From Brevibacillus thermoruber 423 (GTDB lineage Bacteria > Bacillota > Bacilli > Brevibacillales > Brevibacillaceae): DNA of 64,000 nucleotides. The DNA is taken from NCBI RefSeq assembly GCF_000454065.1, contig NZ_KE695652.1, positions 333,291 through 397,290 on the forward strand, given 5' to 3'. A model generated the notes under the pieces. That model did no database searches. It saw only the letters and a list, made by a program, of their open reading frames with translations, and had not been told where the DNA came from. How positions within the stretch are numbered: the stretch's first letter is position 1; each line of letters begins with the position of its first letter. Position numbers and translations under genes: made by a program. Below, one piece after another: positions 35,651 through 45,086 of the stretch.

Positions 35651-36538
35651 ATGTTTCGCAATGTGGCCGAACTGGTGGAATTGGCGGAATCCCAAGGGAA
35701 AAAGATCTCCCAGGTGATGATCGAGGCGGAAATGGAAGTCTCCCAGCGCAGCCGGGAGGCGATCTTAAACGACATGTACGCCAATTTGGACGTGATGGAA
35801 AAGGCAGTGCGGCGCGGCCTGACGGAAGATATCCGCTCCCACAGCGGGTTGACCGGCGGCGACGCCAAGAAGCTGCAGGAATACATGAAGACCAAGCCGT
35901 TTCTCTCCGGCCCGACCCTCTTGAACGCAGTGTCGATGTCGGTGGCCGTAAACGAAGTAAACGCGGCGATGGGCACGATCGTGGCGACGCCGACGGCGGG
36001 GGCGTGCGGGATTGTGCCGGGGACGCTGTTTGCCGTCTCCGACAGGCTGAAGCCGAGCCGCGAAGAAATGGTCAACTTCCTGTTTACGGCGGGGGGGGGC
36101 GGCTACTGTATCGCCAACAACGCCTTCATCTCCGGCGCCGCCGGCGGCTGTCAGGCGGAGGTAGGATCGGCGACGGCGATGGCGGCGGCGGCGATCGTGG
36201 AAATGGCGGGCGGCACGCCGGAGCAGTCGGCTCAGGCTGTCGCGATCGCGCTCAAAAACATGCTCGGTCTGGTGTGCGACCCCGTGGCCGGACTGGTGGA
36301 GGTCCCCTGTGTCAAGCGCAACGCGATGGGAGCGGCCATCGCGACCGTGGCGGCGGACATGGCCTTGGCCGGGATCAAGAGCGTCGTGCCCACGGATGAG
36401 GTGATCGAAGCGATGTACCGCATCGGCTGTTCCATGCCGACCGCGCTGAAGGAGACGGCGCAGGGCGGTCTGGCCGCCACCCAGACGGGCCGGCAAATCG
36501 AAGCCAAGATTTTCGGCGTGCGGTTGGATGCAAAATGA
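35651..36538 (+). CDS. sdaAA: L-serine ammonia-lyase, iron-sulfur alpha subunit
   Basis: The protein is 295 residues from ATG 35651 (MFRNVAELVELAESQGKKIS). HSGLTGGDAKKLQEY, ATPTAGACGIVPG, NAFISGAAGGCQAEVGSA and VCDPVAGLVEVPCVKRN carry the cysteines that hold the oxygen-sensitive 4Fe-4S cluster. Overlaps recG by 4 nt (ATGA). Confidence 0.95.
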   Translation: MFRNVAELVELAESQGKKISQVMIEAEMEVSQRSREAILNDMYANLDVMEKAVRRGLTEDIRSHSGLTGGDAKKLQEYMKTKPFLSGPTLLNAVSMSVAVNEVNAAMGTIVATPTAGACGIVPGTLFAVSDRLKPSREEMVNFLFTAGGGGYCIANNAFISGAAGGCQAEVGSATAMAAAAIVEMAGGTPEQSAQAVAIALKNMLGLVCDPVAGLVEVPCVKRNAMGAAIATVAADMALAGIKSVVPTDEVIEAMYRIGCSMPTALKETAQGGLAATQTGRQIEAKIFGVRLDAK

Positions 36539-38589
36539 CGGACGTGTATCAAACGCCCGTCTCGCTTCTGCACGGGGTAGGCGAGGAACGGGCAAAAGCG
36601 CTGGCCGGTTTGGGCATACACAGCGTGGGCGACCTGCTGGAGTATTTCCCTTCCCGCTATGAAGATTACCGCGTGCGCGACGTGACAGAAGCAAAGGACG
36701 GGGAGAGGGTGACGCTGCAGGGGACGGTGTACGGCGAACCCTCTGTTCGTTTTTACGGCAGGCGAAAGTCTCGCATCGCGGTCAAGCTGGTCATCGACAA
36801 AGTGGTGGTGACCGCCGTCTGGTTCAACCAGACGTTTGTCAAAAGCCGGCTGTCCCCCGGAAAGGAGATTCTCGTCACCGGCAAATGGGACAGGCACAAG
36901 CTGCAGATCACGGTGAGCGAAATGACGGAGGCGGATTCCGACCGGGCGCAAAAGCGGGGCGAACTGGCACCGATCTACCCGCTTGGCGGCGACGTCACGC
37001 ATTCGCTCCTGCGCAGGGCGATCCAGCAGGCGCTCAAGCAGTACGGGACCGAGATTCCGGAGATCCTGCCCGCCGACATCATCGCCCGCTACCGGCTCAT
37101 GCCGCGGGCGGAGGCGTTTCACGCGATTCACTTTCCGAGGAGCGCCGAGGACGGACGGCAGGCGCGTCGCCGGATCATGTTTGAAGAACTCTTTTTATTC
37201 CAGTTGAAAATGCAGGCGCTGCGCCGCATCACCCGGCAGCAGACGGAGGGCAGGGCGCTGGACGTGCCGATGGACGAAGTGCGCCGGTTCGTCGCCTCGC
37301 TGCCGTTTCCGCTGACCGACGCACAGAAGCGGGTCGTCAGGGAGATCCTTGCCGACATGCGCTCCCCCTACGCGATGAACCGGCTGCTGCAGGGGGATGT
37401 CGGCTCGGGGAAAACGGTGGTGGCCGCCATCGCCCTGTTTGCCGCTGTCAAGGCGGGCTATCAGGGAGCGCTGATGGTGCCGACGGAGATTCTCGCCGAG
37501 CAGCATCTGCAGTCGCTCACGGGACTGCTTTCCCCGCACGGCATCCAGGTGGCGCTTCTGTCCGGTTCGCTTGGAACCAAGCGGCGGCGGGACGTGATTT
37601 CCGCCCTGCAGATGGGCTTGATCGACGTCGTCGTGGGCACGCACGCGCTGATCCAGGAAGACGTCTTTTTCCGCAACCTGGGGCTGGTCATCACCGACGA
37701 GCAGCACCGCTTCGGCGTGGAGCAGCGGCGCATCCTGCGCAGCAAGGGCTTGTCCCCGGATGTGCTCTTCATGACGGCGACGCCCATTCCGCGGACGCTG
37801 GCGATCACGGCCTTTGGCGATATGGACGTCTCCACGATCGATCAGATGCCGGCCGGCCGCAAGCCGATCGAAACCACCTGGCGCAAGCACGAGCAGTTTC
37901 ACCTCGTGCTGGAGCAGATGCGCGGCGAGCTGCGCAAGGGGCGGCAGGCGTACGTGATCTGCCCGCTGATCGAAGAGTCGGAAAAGCTGGACGTGCAAAA
38001 CGCGATTGACGTTCACGCCCAACTCACGCAGTATTTTCCCGAATACCGCATCGGCCTGATGCACGGCCGCCTGCCCGCCAAGGAAAAGGACGCCGTGATG
38101 CAGGCGTTTCTCGCCGGCGAGTACGCCGTGCTCGTCTCCACGACAGTGGTGGAGGTAGGGGTAAACGTGCCCAACGCCACCTTCATGATCGTCTACGACG
38201 CCGAGCGGTTTGGCCTCGCCCAACTGCACCAGCTTCGCGGGCGTGTCGGCCGCGGCTCCGAGCAGTCCTACTGCGTCCTGATCGCCGACCCCAAGACGGA
38301 GATCGGCAAAGAGCGGATGCGCGTCATGTGCGAAACCACGGACGGCTTTGAGCTGTCCCGGCGCGATTTGGAGCTGCGCGGTCCCGGCGACTTTTTCGGC
38401 ACCAAGCAGAGCGGCCTGCCGGAGTTCAAGGTGGCTGATCTGTTGAGCGACTACAAGGCGCTGGAGGTGGCCCGCCAGGAAACGGCCCGCCTGGTGGAGG
38501 ACGAGCGGTTCTGGCGGGACGACCAGTACGCGTGGCTGCGCGGCTACTTGAAGCGCGAGGGCGTGCTGGACGGAATCGTGTTCGATTAG
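36535..38589 (+). CDS. recG: ATP-dependent DNA helicase RecG
   Basis: A 684-residue protein: N-terminal wedge domain (LLHGVGEERAKALAGLGIHS), Walker A LLQGDVGSGKTVVAAIAL near residue 286, DEQHRFG near 388, MTATPIPRTLAITAFGDMD, QLRGRVGRG. It remodels stalled forks and Holliday junctions. This is the last gene collinear with the B. subtilis segment. Confidence 0.96.
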   Translation: MTDVYQTPVSLLHGVGEERAKALAGLGIHSVGDLLEYFPSRYEDYRVRDVTEAKDGERVTLQGTVYGEPSVRFYGRRKSRIAVKLVIDKVVVTAVWFNQTFVKSRLSPGKEILVTGKWDRHKLQITVSEMTEADSDRAQKRGELAPIYPLGGDVTHSLLRRAIQQALKQYGTEIPEILPADIIARYRLMPRAEAFHAIHFPRSAEDGRQARRRIMFEELFLFQLKMQALRRITRQQTEGRALDVPMDEVRRFVASLPFPLTDAQKRVVREILADMRSPYAMNRLLQGDVGSGKTVVAAIALFAAVKAGYQGALMVPTEILAEQHLQSLTGLLSPHGIQVALLSGSLGTKRRRDVISALQMGLIDVVVGTHALIQEDVFFRNLGLVITDEQHRFGVEQRRILRSKGLSPDVLFMTATPIPRTLAITAFGDMDVSTIDQMPAGRKPIETTWRKHEQFHLVLEQMRGELRKGRQAYVICPLIEESEKLDVQNAIDVHAQLTQYFPEYRIGLMHGRLPAKEKDAVMQAFLAGEYAVLVSTTVVEVGVNVPNATFMIVYDAERFGLAQLHQLRGRVGRGSEQSYCVLIADPKTEIGKERMRVMCETTDGFELSRRDLELRGPGDFFGTKQSGLPEFKVADLLSDYKALEVARQETARLVEDERFWRDDQYAWLRGYLKREGVLDGIVFD

Positions 38590-38608
38590 ATCGGGCTGCG
38601 CGGCACAC

Positions 38609-38640
38609 AACCCACCTGCCTGCAAGCGGTCAGGTGGGTT
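38609..38640 (+). other. hairpin after recG
   Basis: AACCCACCTG / CAGGTGGGTT, 10-bp perfect stem without a T-run. Probably an mRNA 3' structure. Confidence 0.45.
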
Positions 38641-38703
38641 GGCGTTGTCCGCCCGTGGTTGCGCCAGTCCCGCGGCGTTCACCCGGGAAGTGCGCCGCTC
38701 GCA

Positions 38704-38738
38704 GCAGCCTGCCCAGTCTGCCCTCGGCAGGCTTTTTC
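38704..38738 (+). terminator. intrinsic terminator
   Basis: AGCCTGCC / GGCAGGCT stem followed by TTTTTCTCTTTT, downstream of recG. Confidence 0.85.
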
Positions 38739-38776
38739 TCTTTTAGGAGGACCGGTGGATTTACGGACCGGCGGAT

Positions 38777-41358
38777 TTATGGACCCGCAGGAGCGGCCGC
38801 CTCTGCCCCCTGGCGCACGACGGTGACCGTGTAGGTGACGGTCTGGCCACCCGGCGGGGTGACCGCGATCACGACCGTCGTGTCGTCGGTGTCCAGCGGA
38901 ATTTCCACGGACGGCTGCTCGGCGGACAGCGGCACGTCGTTTACGGCGACCGCCGTCTCCGGGGCAGCGGCAGCCGTCATGTTGACAGCGCTTACATCTC
39001 GCTCGACGGTGAGCGTGTAGCGGGTGATGTCCGGAGAAAAAACGGGACTTAACTCGCCCTGGCCGAACGTCAGCGCGAGGAGTCCGGCGAGGGCATGCCC
39101 AGGCTGCCCGTCGGCGGCGCTGACTTCCTGACGCGAGCCGTCGGCGGCGCTGCCCTCCTGATGCGGCCCGTCGACGGCGTTGCCCTCCTGATGCGGCCCG
39201 TCGACGGCGCTGCCCTCCTGATGCGGCCCGTCGTCGGCATGCTCCTCCTCCGGCAGTACCGACGGCGTCTCCGCCTGCTGTTCGTATGCCGACAGCGGCT
39301 CCCGCACGTCGTAGGCTTTCGCCCAGTAGTATCCGGGGGCGGTGATCCGCCGCACGATAAAGTCCACCTGCCGGTCAGCGGCGACCGCTTCGGAGGTGGC
39401 CGACGCCATGCCGTCCGCATCCGTCACGATGTCCACAAACTTTCCGGCTCCGTACGCGAACCGGCCGTGGACAATGGCGGCCGGGATCGGTGCGTTCGTC
39501 TCCTTGTCGACGACCCGCAGGCTGACCTTGGCGCTGGTGCCGGTATGGGTGATCTCCATGCCGCGCACGACCATCGGCGCGAGCGGCGTGTCGCCGGTGA
39601 CGGCCGACGTTTCGTCCGAGGCGGGGCCCCGGTTGCCCCTCACGTCGACGGCGGCCACCTTGTAGTAGTAGGTGGTGTTGGGCAACAGCCCCGTATCGGA
39701 GAAGAGGAGGCCTCTCGTACTGCCCGCCAGGTTGGACTCGTCGGGTTCAAACCCGCTGTCGGTACTGCGGTAGACGTAGTATTCCTCCACTTCCGTGTTG
39801 TCAAAGGCGCGGCCAAAGGTGACGTCGATCCGCTGGTGATCAAACGCGGCGGCGGTCGGCCGGACGCTCACAGCGGAAGGCGAGCTGTCGTCGGCCGGCG
39901 GCTCCCACGTGATCCGGTCCGGCCCCCAGTCGGAGGGGAGCTGGCGCAGCGGATCGTAGTGGTGCATGGCGATGCCGGCGAAAGCCGGATCGCTCCCGAC
40001 TGCCGCGTACACTTTGTCCAGTTCGCTTTCCATGTGCGTGCGCCCTTCTTCGCGGAAGGTGATCGTCTCGGGATCGCCCCCGTCGGCGATGTCCAGCGTC
40101 TCCACCGCGATCACGACGGACCCGGGCTTGCCAATGGCATTGGCGTAGGCCAGTTCTCCCAGCGCTCCCTGAATGATGCCGGCCGATCCGTCGGCCGTGT
40201 CCCGGTAGTCCATGATGGCAACGTAGTCGCTGATGTTCTGGACGTGTTCGGACAGCCATGTCGCCGTTCCCCTCCAGGGGATGTTCTGCGCTTGGGCGGC
40301 TGAATCGTACCATCTGGGGATCACGGTGCCAAACGGCAGGTTGATCCCGGCAGCGTCTCTTCGCTGAATCATCTTGGAGAGACCGTCCAGGTACTGAATC
40401 TGGACGGAAGGCTGGGCGGTTTTGAAATCGGGCAGAATGTATGGCTCGATGTCCACGTTGACGCCGTCAAAGCGTTCGTCGGGAGCGGCGGAGAGGTTGT
40501 AGTTGATCACGTCTTCCATCGTGCGGACGGCGATCTCGTGGTAGCGGCTGTACGCGCCCATGTAGGGCAGGATCGTTCCGCCCGCGATGGTCGCGTGCAC
40601 CTTGTACCCCCTGGAGTGGGCCCAGGAGACGAACGCCCGCACCTTCTCGGGCGCTTCCTGCATCACGCGCGTTCCGTACAATTGGTCGATGCCGAGGTAA
40701 AACGTCGTGACGGGATCCGACTGGAAGGTGGCGGTGTCCTGCGCCAGGGCGTCCAGCACCTCCTTGGAGCCGTCGTTGTAAAACAGGTTGTACGACGCTT
40801 TTTCCCAGATCCAGATGGCCCGGTCCTGCGGTTCCACGGTGACGGGTTCGGCTGCGGCGCCGCCAAGGCGGACGTACGTGGTCAGGCTGGTGCCGACATT
40901 TCCCCGTTGGTCGGTGGCCCGCGCTTCGATCCGGCTCGTTCCGGAGGCTCCGGACAGCGGCTTCCAGAGGTACTTGTAGCGGCCGCTGGAACCGTCTGCC
41001 TTGGCCTTGAGCCATTTCCCTCCGTCGATCCTCACTTCCGCGGAGGAGAGCGGGTTTTTCGCCTGCACCGACATTTCGATCATCACCGCCCCGTCCACCT
41101 GTGTGCCATCCGCCGGGCTGTCGATGGTGACGACCGGTTTGCTGGCCGCGGGATTCTCCACCTGCAGCGTGACAAATGGGGACCAGACCCCGTAGCGGGT
41201 CCCCGCGTCCCAGCCTTTCACGGCGATCTCGACGGGTCCGTCGTACCGGCTGGCGTCGATGTCGCAGTACCACGTGCCGGATCCGTCTCCGTCAGGATCG
41301 TCCGTGTGAACGTCTGCGAGTGTCTCGGCGTTGATCACGAGCATTAGCTCGTACGACC
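38777..41358 (-). CDS. large secreted GH18-like/Ig/cadherin-like protein, exon 2 (main part)
   Basis: This is the main part of a gene interrupted by a group II intron; joined to exon 1 (42118-42316) it gives 926 residues. Order in the joined protein: signal peptide, an Ig-like domain completed here (MLVINAETLADVHTDDPDGD ... YDGPVEIAVKGWD), a second Ig-like domain (PVVTIDSPADGTQVDG), and a TIM-barrel-like domain with FDGVNVDIEP near residue 364, which fits the GH18 DGxxxDxE catalytic motif. Then follow a fibronectin III-like domain (PNTTYYYKVAAVDVRGNRGP), another beta domain, a DGPHQEGSAV repeat linker, and a C-terminal cadherin-like domain (FSPDITRYTLTVERDVSAVN). A cell-surface or spore-surface glycan-acting role is inference. 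Confidence 0.8.
39108..39240 (-). repeat. 30-bp tandem repeat coding a decapeptide linker
   Basis: Four full 30-bp units (39108-39137, 39138-39167, 39168-39197, 39198-39227) plus a partial one encode DGPHQEGSAV-like decapeptides. The inner two units differ by one base, so copy number probably varies between strains. Confidence 0.9.
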
Positions 41359-42117
41359 GTGATAGGTAAGGGTGCGTCCTCGCCTGCGCGGGGCGCGCAT
41401 CGTGCGGATCCCCTTTTCCCCCACGTCACACCGTGCATGCGGCTTTCACCGCACACGGCGTTCCGCCATGTTCTCCCCAGCGGAGCGCATGGCTATGCCC
41501 CTTCGCTCCACAGGCATTACCCTGCTTCCTCGCTACTACGGGCTGCTGTCCTTCGGATGCAACGGCCATTTCCTGCCGTTTCGAAGCATCGCGGTTTGCC
41601 CCGCTTGGCATCTTCGTCCGAAGTTCCGACGTTCCCTGTACCCTAGCCTTGCATCTGCTGCCGTAGCCCTCCTCTCTGACCCGTCAGCCGTTCACCCGCC
41701 CGCAGTCGGATGGACGGGGGAACTCCATTCCCTTACCGGAGTGGAACAGAAGGAACGCGGACGAAGTTCCTTCCGCGACTGCCCCGCGCAACGCGGGGAG
41801 GAGGGGACTCGCCATGTCCCCGCCGGACGGGTCGTTCTTCCGAGGATTCGTGCCAACGCCGAGGCGTTCTCCTGGGCATAGCAGCTTTATGGCCCCCCGG
41901 CACCTTTGTCCGAAGCAAAGACGCCGCGCTTCACCGAGCTTCATACGCGTCCGAGGCAAATCGGCCGCGCATGTCGGAGGATCAGGCAGGAATGCCGACT
42001 TTCATTCCGGGCGGGCGCTTCCCCCGCCGAATCGGATACAGAGTTAGACCCCCGAAGTGGGGAGCCCCCTGGTTTTGCCGCCCATTTCTAAGCGGATTGT
42101 CCAGGAACGTCGCGCAC
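41359..42117 (-). mobile_element. ORF-less group II intron interrupting the secreted-protein gene
   Basis: A 759-nt minus-strand insertion. It begins GTGCG (the group II 5' consensus) at 42117 and ends in CTATCAC at 41359 (AY 3' end, with a candidate branch-point A seven to eight nt before). Near its 3' end is a clear domain V (41428-41462). Upstream of it lie domain III-like sequences (GTAGTAGCGAGGAAGCAGGG, GGAGCGAAGGGGC) and a very small domain IV hairpin. Removing exactly this segment joins GAC G to GG TCG TAC and restores one frame. There is no reverse transcriptase, so splicing help and mobility would need a maturase in trans. The boundaries are my reading; the class is undetermined. Confidence 0.85.
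41428..41462 (-). ncRNA. group II intron domain V
   Basis: ACGCCGTGTGCGG, GTGAAAGC loop, CGCATGCACGGTGT: a 34-nt hairpin with the GAAA-type loop and two-nucleotide bulge region of domain V. The catalytic-triad position reads CGC rather than the commoner AGC. Confidence 0.85.
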
Positions 42118-42316
42118 CGTCCACGTATGTGCCGGACACCCGGATGGTTCCCGCTTTGATTTGATCTCCGTTCGCGTGCGAGTCGATCGTGATCGAGGCT
42201 TGGGCATGAGCGGGCGGAGAAGCGCTGAAAAAGGGAAACAAGGCCAACAGGGAAACGAGAAAAACACGGGCGAAAGGAGGCAAACCTGCGGTCATCCTGA
42301 TGTGTCGCAACGTCAT
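42118..42316 (-). CDS. large secreted GH18-like protein, exon 1
   Basis: ATG 42316 follows AGAAAGGAGTTGAC. Encodes 66 codons plus one base: a signal peptide (MTLRHIRMTAGLPPFARVFL ... cleavage near AHAQA) and the start of an Ig-like domain (SITIDSHANGDQIKAGTIRV, SGTYVD). Without splicing, translation would run into the intron and stop at 42044. Spliced, it continues SGTYVDGSYELMLVINAE, a smooth Ig-like strand order. Confidence 0.82.
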
Positions 42317-42560
42317 GTCAACTCCTTTCTGGATGTGCTGCGCGACCAAGGACGGGCCAAAGCCAAAGCCTTGATCGTTACCAACATTGTAATGTTTCAG
42401 AACGATTTTCAGTACGGCTTTTCACGTCTCTTTTGCGCGTGTAATTCCCGTTTGTCCCGTTTGGCCGGCAAGGAGAGAAGGGCAGATGATGGTTTTACGG
42501 GTCCTGGCCGCTTCGCATGCTTGATCAGGCAGGGAAAAGGCGGATGGCTGCTTCCCAGCG

Positions 42561-43046
42561 TCAGTCCCTGTACTCGGACGAAAGGATCGACAGGACGAGC
42601 AGCGACTCGTACCGTTCGCCGGTTTTCAGGCATTCCCGCAGTTTTCCTTCGATGACAAATCCCTCGGACAGGTACAGGTTCAGGGCCCGTTCGTTTTCCT
42701 CCTTCACGTCCAGCCAGAGGCGGTGAGCCTGCTGTTCCTCAAACGCCCAGCGCTTGACCTGCCGCAGGACCCGGCGGCCGTATCCTTTCCCTTTCGCGGA
42801 GATCGTAATGCGCATCAGCTCGATGCTGCCGTGCGGGTTGGTCAGCCCGGCGATGATCACGTAGCCGACCGCTCTGCCGCTCTCCGTTTCCTCCACGATC
42901 AGGTGGCGGATGTCTGGATGGGCGAGGGCCTGCCGGTGCCGTTCCTCCGTCCATGGAAGGAGAAACGGGCGATTTTCCGCCGCGTGTTCGGTCTCGTACA
43001 CAAACGGTATGTCGGCCGGACGGGTTGGCCGAAGCTGAACGCTCAT
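42561..43046 (-). CDS. GNAT family N-acetyltransferase
   Basis: The protein is 161 residues from ATG 43046 (AAAGGAGAATCGCCC upstream). RimJ/RimL-like GNAT fold: VQLRPTRPADIPFVYETEHA, acetyl-CoA loop KGKGYGRRVLRQVKRWAFEE, and LWLDVKEENERALNLYLSEGFVIEG. Acetylates an amine or protein N-terminus; substrate unknown. Divergent from the LexA-regulated cassette. Confidence 0.9.
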   Translation of the reverse strand: MSVQLRPTRPADIPFVYETEHAAENRPFLLPWTEERHRQALAHPDIRHLIVEETESGRAVGYVIIAGLTNPHGSIELMRITISAKGKGYGRRVLRQVKRWAFEEQQAHRLWLDVKEENERALNLYLSEGFVIEGKLRECLKTGERYESLLVLSILSSEYRD

Positions 43047-43333
43047 GGGCGATTCTCCTTTCTGATCGGTCGGGGTTTCCACCGGCTCGCTGCAGCGTGG
43101 GGGCATTCGGGATCGGATACGCATGCCGGATCGTGTTCGCCTCGGGCGAAGGGGTTCCGTCCCGCGCCGCCCGCCGCCTGCTCCTGGGGCGCCTTTTACA
43201 GCCGTGTGGACGAAGCTATCTTTCGGCTTCCTGCTTATCGGGATTCTCTGCCGGTCGCCGTCCTCCCTGCCGTTCGGCAGAAAGCGGAAGAAAAAATTAC
43301 CAGCGCCTTTTTTGCAAGCAGGGAGTATAAAAG

Positions 43334-43347
43334 CGAACATCTGTTTG
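43334..43347 (+). promoter_or_regulatory. LexA (DinR) box 1
   Basis: CGAACATCTGTTTG matches the Firmicutes SOS box CGAACRNRYGTTYG with one change in the right half. It ends just before TATACT (43349-43354), the likely -10 of the polymerase gene. The rest of the 349-nt gap 43047-43395 shows nothing else identifiable. Confidence 0.75.
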
Positions 43348-43373
43348 CTATACTAAGAACAGATTTGAAATGA

Positions 43374-43385
43374 GAACAAATGTTC
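43374..43385 (+). promoter_or_regulatory. LexA (DinR) box 2
   Basis: GAACAAATGTTC is a perfect GAAC-N4-GTTC SOS box, 19 nt upstream of the polymerase start codon region and downstream of the -10. Two boxes flanking the promoter suggest tight SOS repression. Confidence 0.85.
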
Positions 43386-43395
43386 TTGTTGGGGG

Positions 43396-44646
43396 ATGAA
43401 CATCATGACCAAGGACAGCAAGCGGATCATCTTCCTGGCTGACATGCAGAGCTTTTACGCCAGTATTGAAAAGGCGGCCCATCCACAGCTGCGGGACAAA
43501 CCGATCGTCGTGGCCGGCGATCCCGAACGGCGCAGCGGCGTGGTTCTGGCCGCCTGCCCGATTGCCAAGTCGTACGGTGTCACCACGGCGGAGGCGCTGT
43601 GGCAGGCGCAGCAAAAGTGCCGGCATCTGGTGGTCGTTCGCCCGCGGATGGAGACGTACCTCCGCGTCTCCGTGCAGATTACCCGCATCTTTGAGTCGTT
43701 TACCGATCTGGTGGAGCCGTATTCCATCGACGAGCAGTTTCTGGACGTGACGGGAAGCGTCCGGCTGTTCGGCGACCCCTGGCGGATCGCCGAGGAAATC
43801 CGCCGCCGCGTCCGGCTGGAGACGGGGATCAACTCCCGGATCGGCATCGGGGAGAACAAGGTGCTCGCCAAGATGGCCTGCGACAACTTCGCCAAAAAAC
43901 GGGAGGAGGGGATCTTTTGGCTGAAGCGGGAAGAGCTGGCCGACACGCTCTGGAAGCTGCCGATCGAAAAGCTGTTCGGGGTGGGCTCGCGGATGAAGCG
44001 CCACTTTCACCGCATGGGCATCTACCAGATCGGGCAGCTCGCCCGCATGTCTCCGGCGGTGCTCGCCCGCCGCTGGGGCGTAAACGGCGAGGTGCTTTGG
44101 CGCACGGCTCACGGCCTGGACAATTCGCCGGTGTCGCTTCAGACCCACGAGACGCAAAAGGGCATCGGCCATCACATGACGCTGCCGCGCGACTATCACA
44201 CCGCCGCCGAGATCAAGGTGGTGCTCCTGGAGCTGTGCGAGGAGGTATGCCGCCGGGCGCGGAGCAAGCGGCTGATGGGATCGGTCGTCTCGGTCGGATG
44301 CCGCGGGGCCGATTTTGATGCCCCTGCCGGCTTTGGGCGGCAGTTGAAGCTGCCGGAGCCGACCCATGACGCGATGACGCTGTACGAAGCGGCCTGCCGC
44401 CTGTTTGACCGGCACTGGCAGCAGACGCCGGTGCGCAGCGTCGGTGTCAGCCTGGAACAGTTGGTGCCCGACAATGTGGTTCAGCTCAACCTGTTTACCG
44501 ACACGCACAGGCAGCGTTCGCTCGCCCGCGCCATGGACGACATCCGCGCCCGCTACGGACAGGATGCCATTTTGCGGGCCGTTTCCCTGCTGGGAGCGGG
44601 GCAGGCGCGGGAGCGTGCCCGCAAGATCGGGGGGCACTACAAGTGA
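43396..44646 (+). CDS. Y-family DNA polymerase (UvrX/YqjW-like)
   Basis: A 416-residue protein beginning MNIMTKDSKRIIFLADMQSF (an internal ATG four codons in is also possible). Catalytic motifs FLADMQSFYASIE and YSIDEQFLDVTG carry the three acidic residues. The helix-hairpin-helix region is KLFGVGSRMKRHFHRMGIYQ, followed by a little-finger domain. It is closest in layout to the UvrX/YqjW branch rather than canonical DinB. It performs translesion synthesis. LexA-controlled; co-transcribed with the next two genes. Confidence 0.9.
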   Translation: MNIMTKDSKRIIFLADMQSFYASIEKAAHPQLRDKPIVVAGDPERRSGVVLAACPIAKSYGVTTAEALWQAQQKCRHLVVVRPRMETYLRVSVQITRIFESFTDLVEPYSIDEQFLDVTGSVRLFGDPWRIAEEIRRRVRLETGINSRIGIGENKVLAKMACDNFAKKREEGIFWLKREELADTLWKLPIEKLFGVGSRMKRHFHRMGIYQIGQLARMSPAVLARRWGVNGEVLWRTAHGLDNSPVSLQTHETQKGIGHHMTLPRDYHTAAEIKVVLLELCEEVCRRARSKRLMGSVVSVGCRGADFDAPAGFGRQLKLPEPTHDAMTLYEAACRLFDRHWQQTPVRSVGVSLEQLVPDNVVQLNLFTDTHRQRSLARAMDDIRARYGQDAILRAVSLLGAGQARERARKIGGHYK

Positions 44647-45086
44647 CGGAGCGGGACGGGCAGGCGGCGGAGGGAGAACAGGAGCTGCTGCGCCTGTACA
44701 TCCTGTTCGGTTTGCTGTTTCGCACCGCCATGGCGGATTGGGGGCAGGTGCGGCAGGTTCCCTTGAAGCTGTCGTACCACTGGTTTTTCGAGGAACTGTC
44801 CCGCTGGGCGGAGCGGCAGCATCACAGACTGCGCCGCCATTTGCGGCAGCGGGGGTGCGTCCTGCTGAGCGCCCGCCGGGAGCGAGGCGTCTACGTGGTG
44901 CAGTACCGGCAGCGCGGGTACGTGCGGGAGGCAGTCTACTCCATTGAGGTGCTGCGCGCCGAATGCCAGGAACTGGCCCGGCTGTGGATCATGCGGCAGC
45001 AAGCCCCCTGCCAGGACCCGGGCGCGATGGTGCCGGAACGTCATGCGCGGCGGATCGGCCGCGAAGAAGGAGAGAAGGCAACATGA
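44643..45086 (+). CDS. hypothetical protein of the SOS polymerase cassette
   Basis: A 147-residue basic protein with no signal peptide, overlapping the polymerase gene by 4 nt and the YolD gene by 4 nt, so it is translationally coupled on both sides. It has helical, Arg/Gln-rich segments (HWFFEELSRWAERQHHRLRR, YVREAVYSIEVLRAECQELA). I do not recognise the family. Its location suggests an accessory role in translesion synthesis. Confidence 0.7.
   Translation: MTERDGQAAEGEQELLRLYILFGLLFRTAMADWGQVRQVPLKLSYHWFFEELSRWAERQHHRLRRHLRQRGCVLLSARRERGVYVVQYRQRGYVREAVYSIEVLRAECQELARLWIMRQQAPCQDPGAMVPERHARRIGREEGEKAT

Noticed and set aside
39108-39240. Regular 30-bp repeats resembling a CRISPR array
   Set aside because: The units are contiguous with no spacers and keep the coding frame of the secreted protein.
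41684-41959. 91-codon minus-strand frame inside the intron, and similar open frames on both strands
   Set aside because: It lies over ribozyme domains, has no ribosome site, and its open length is expected from structured G+C-rich RNA sequence.
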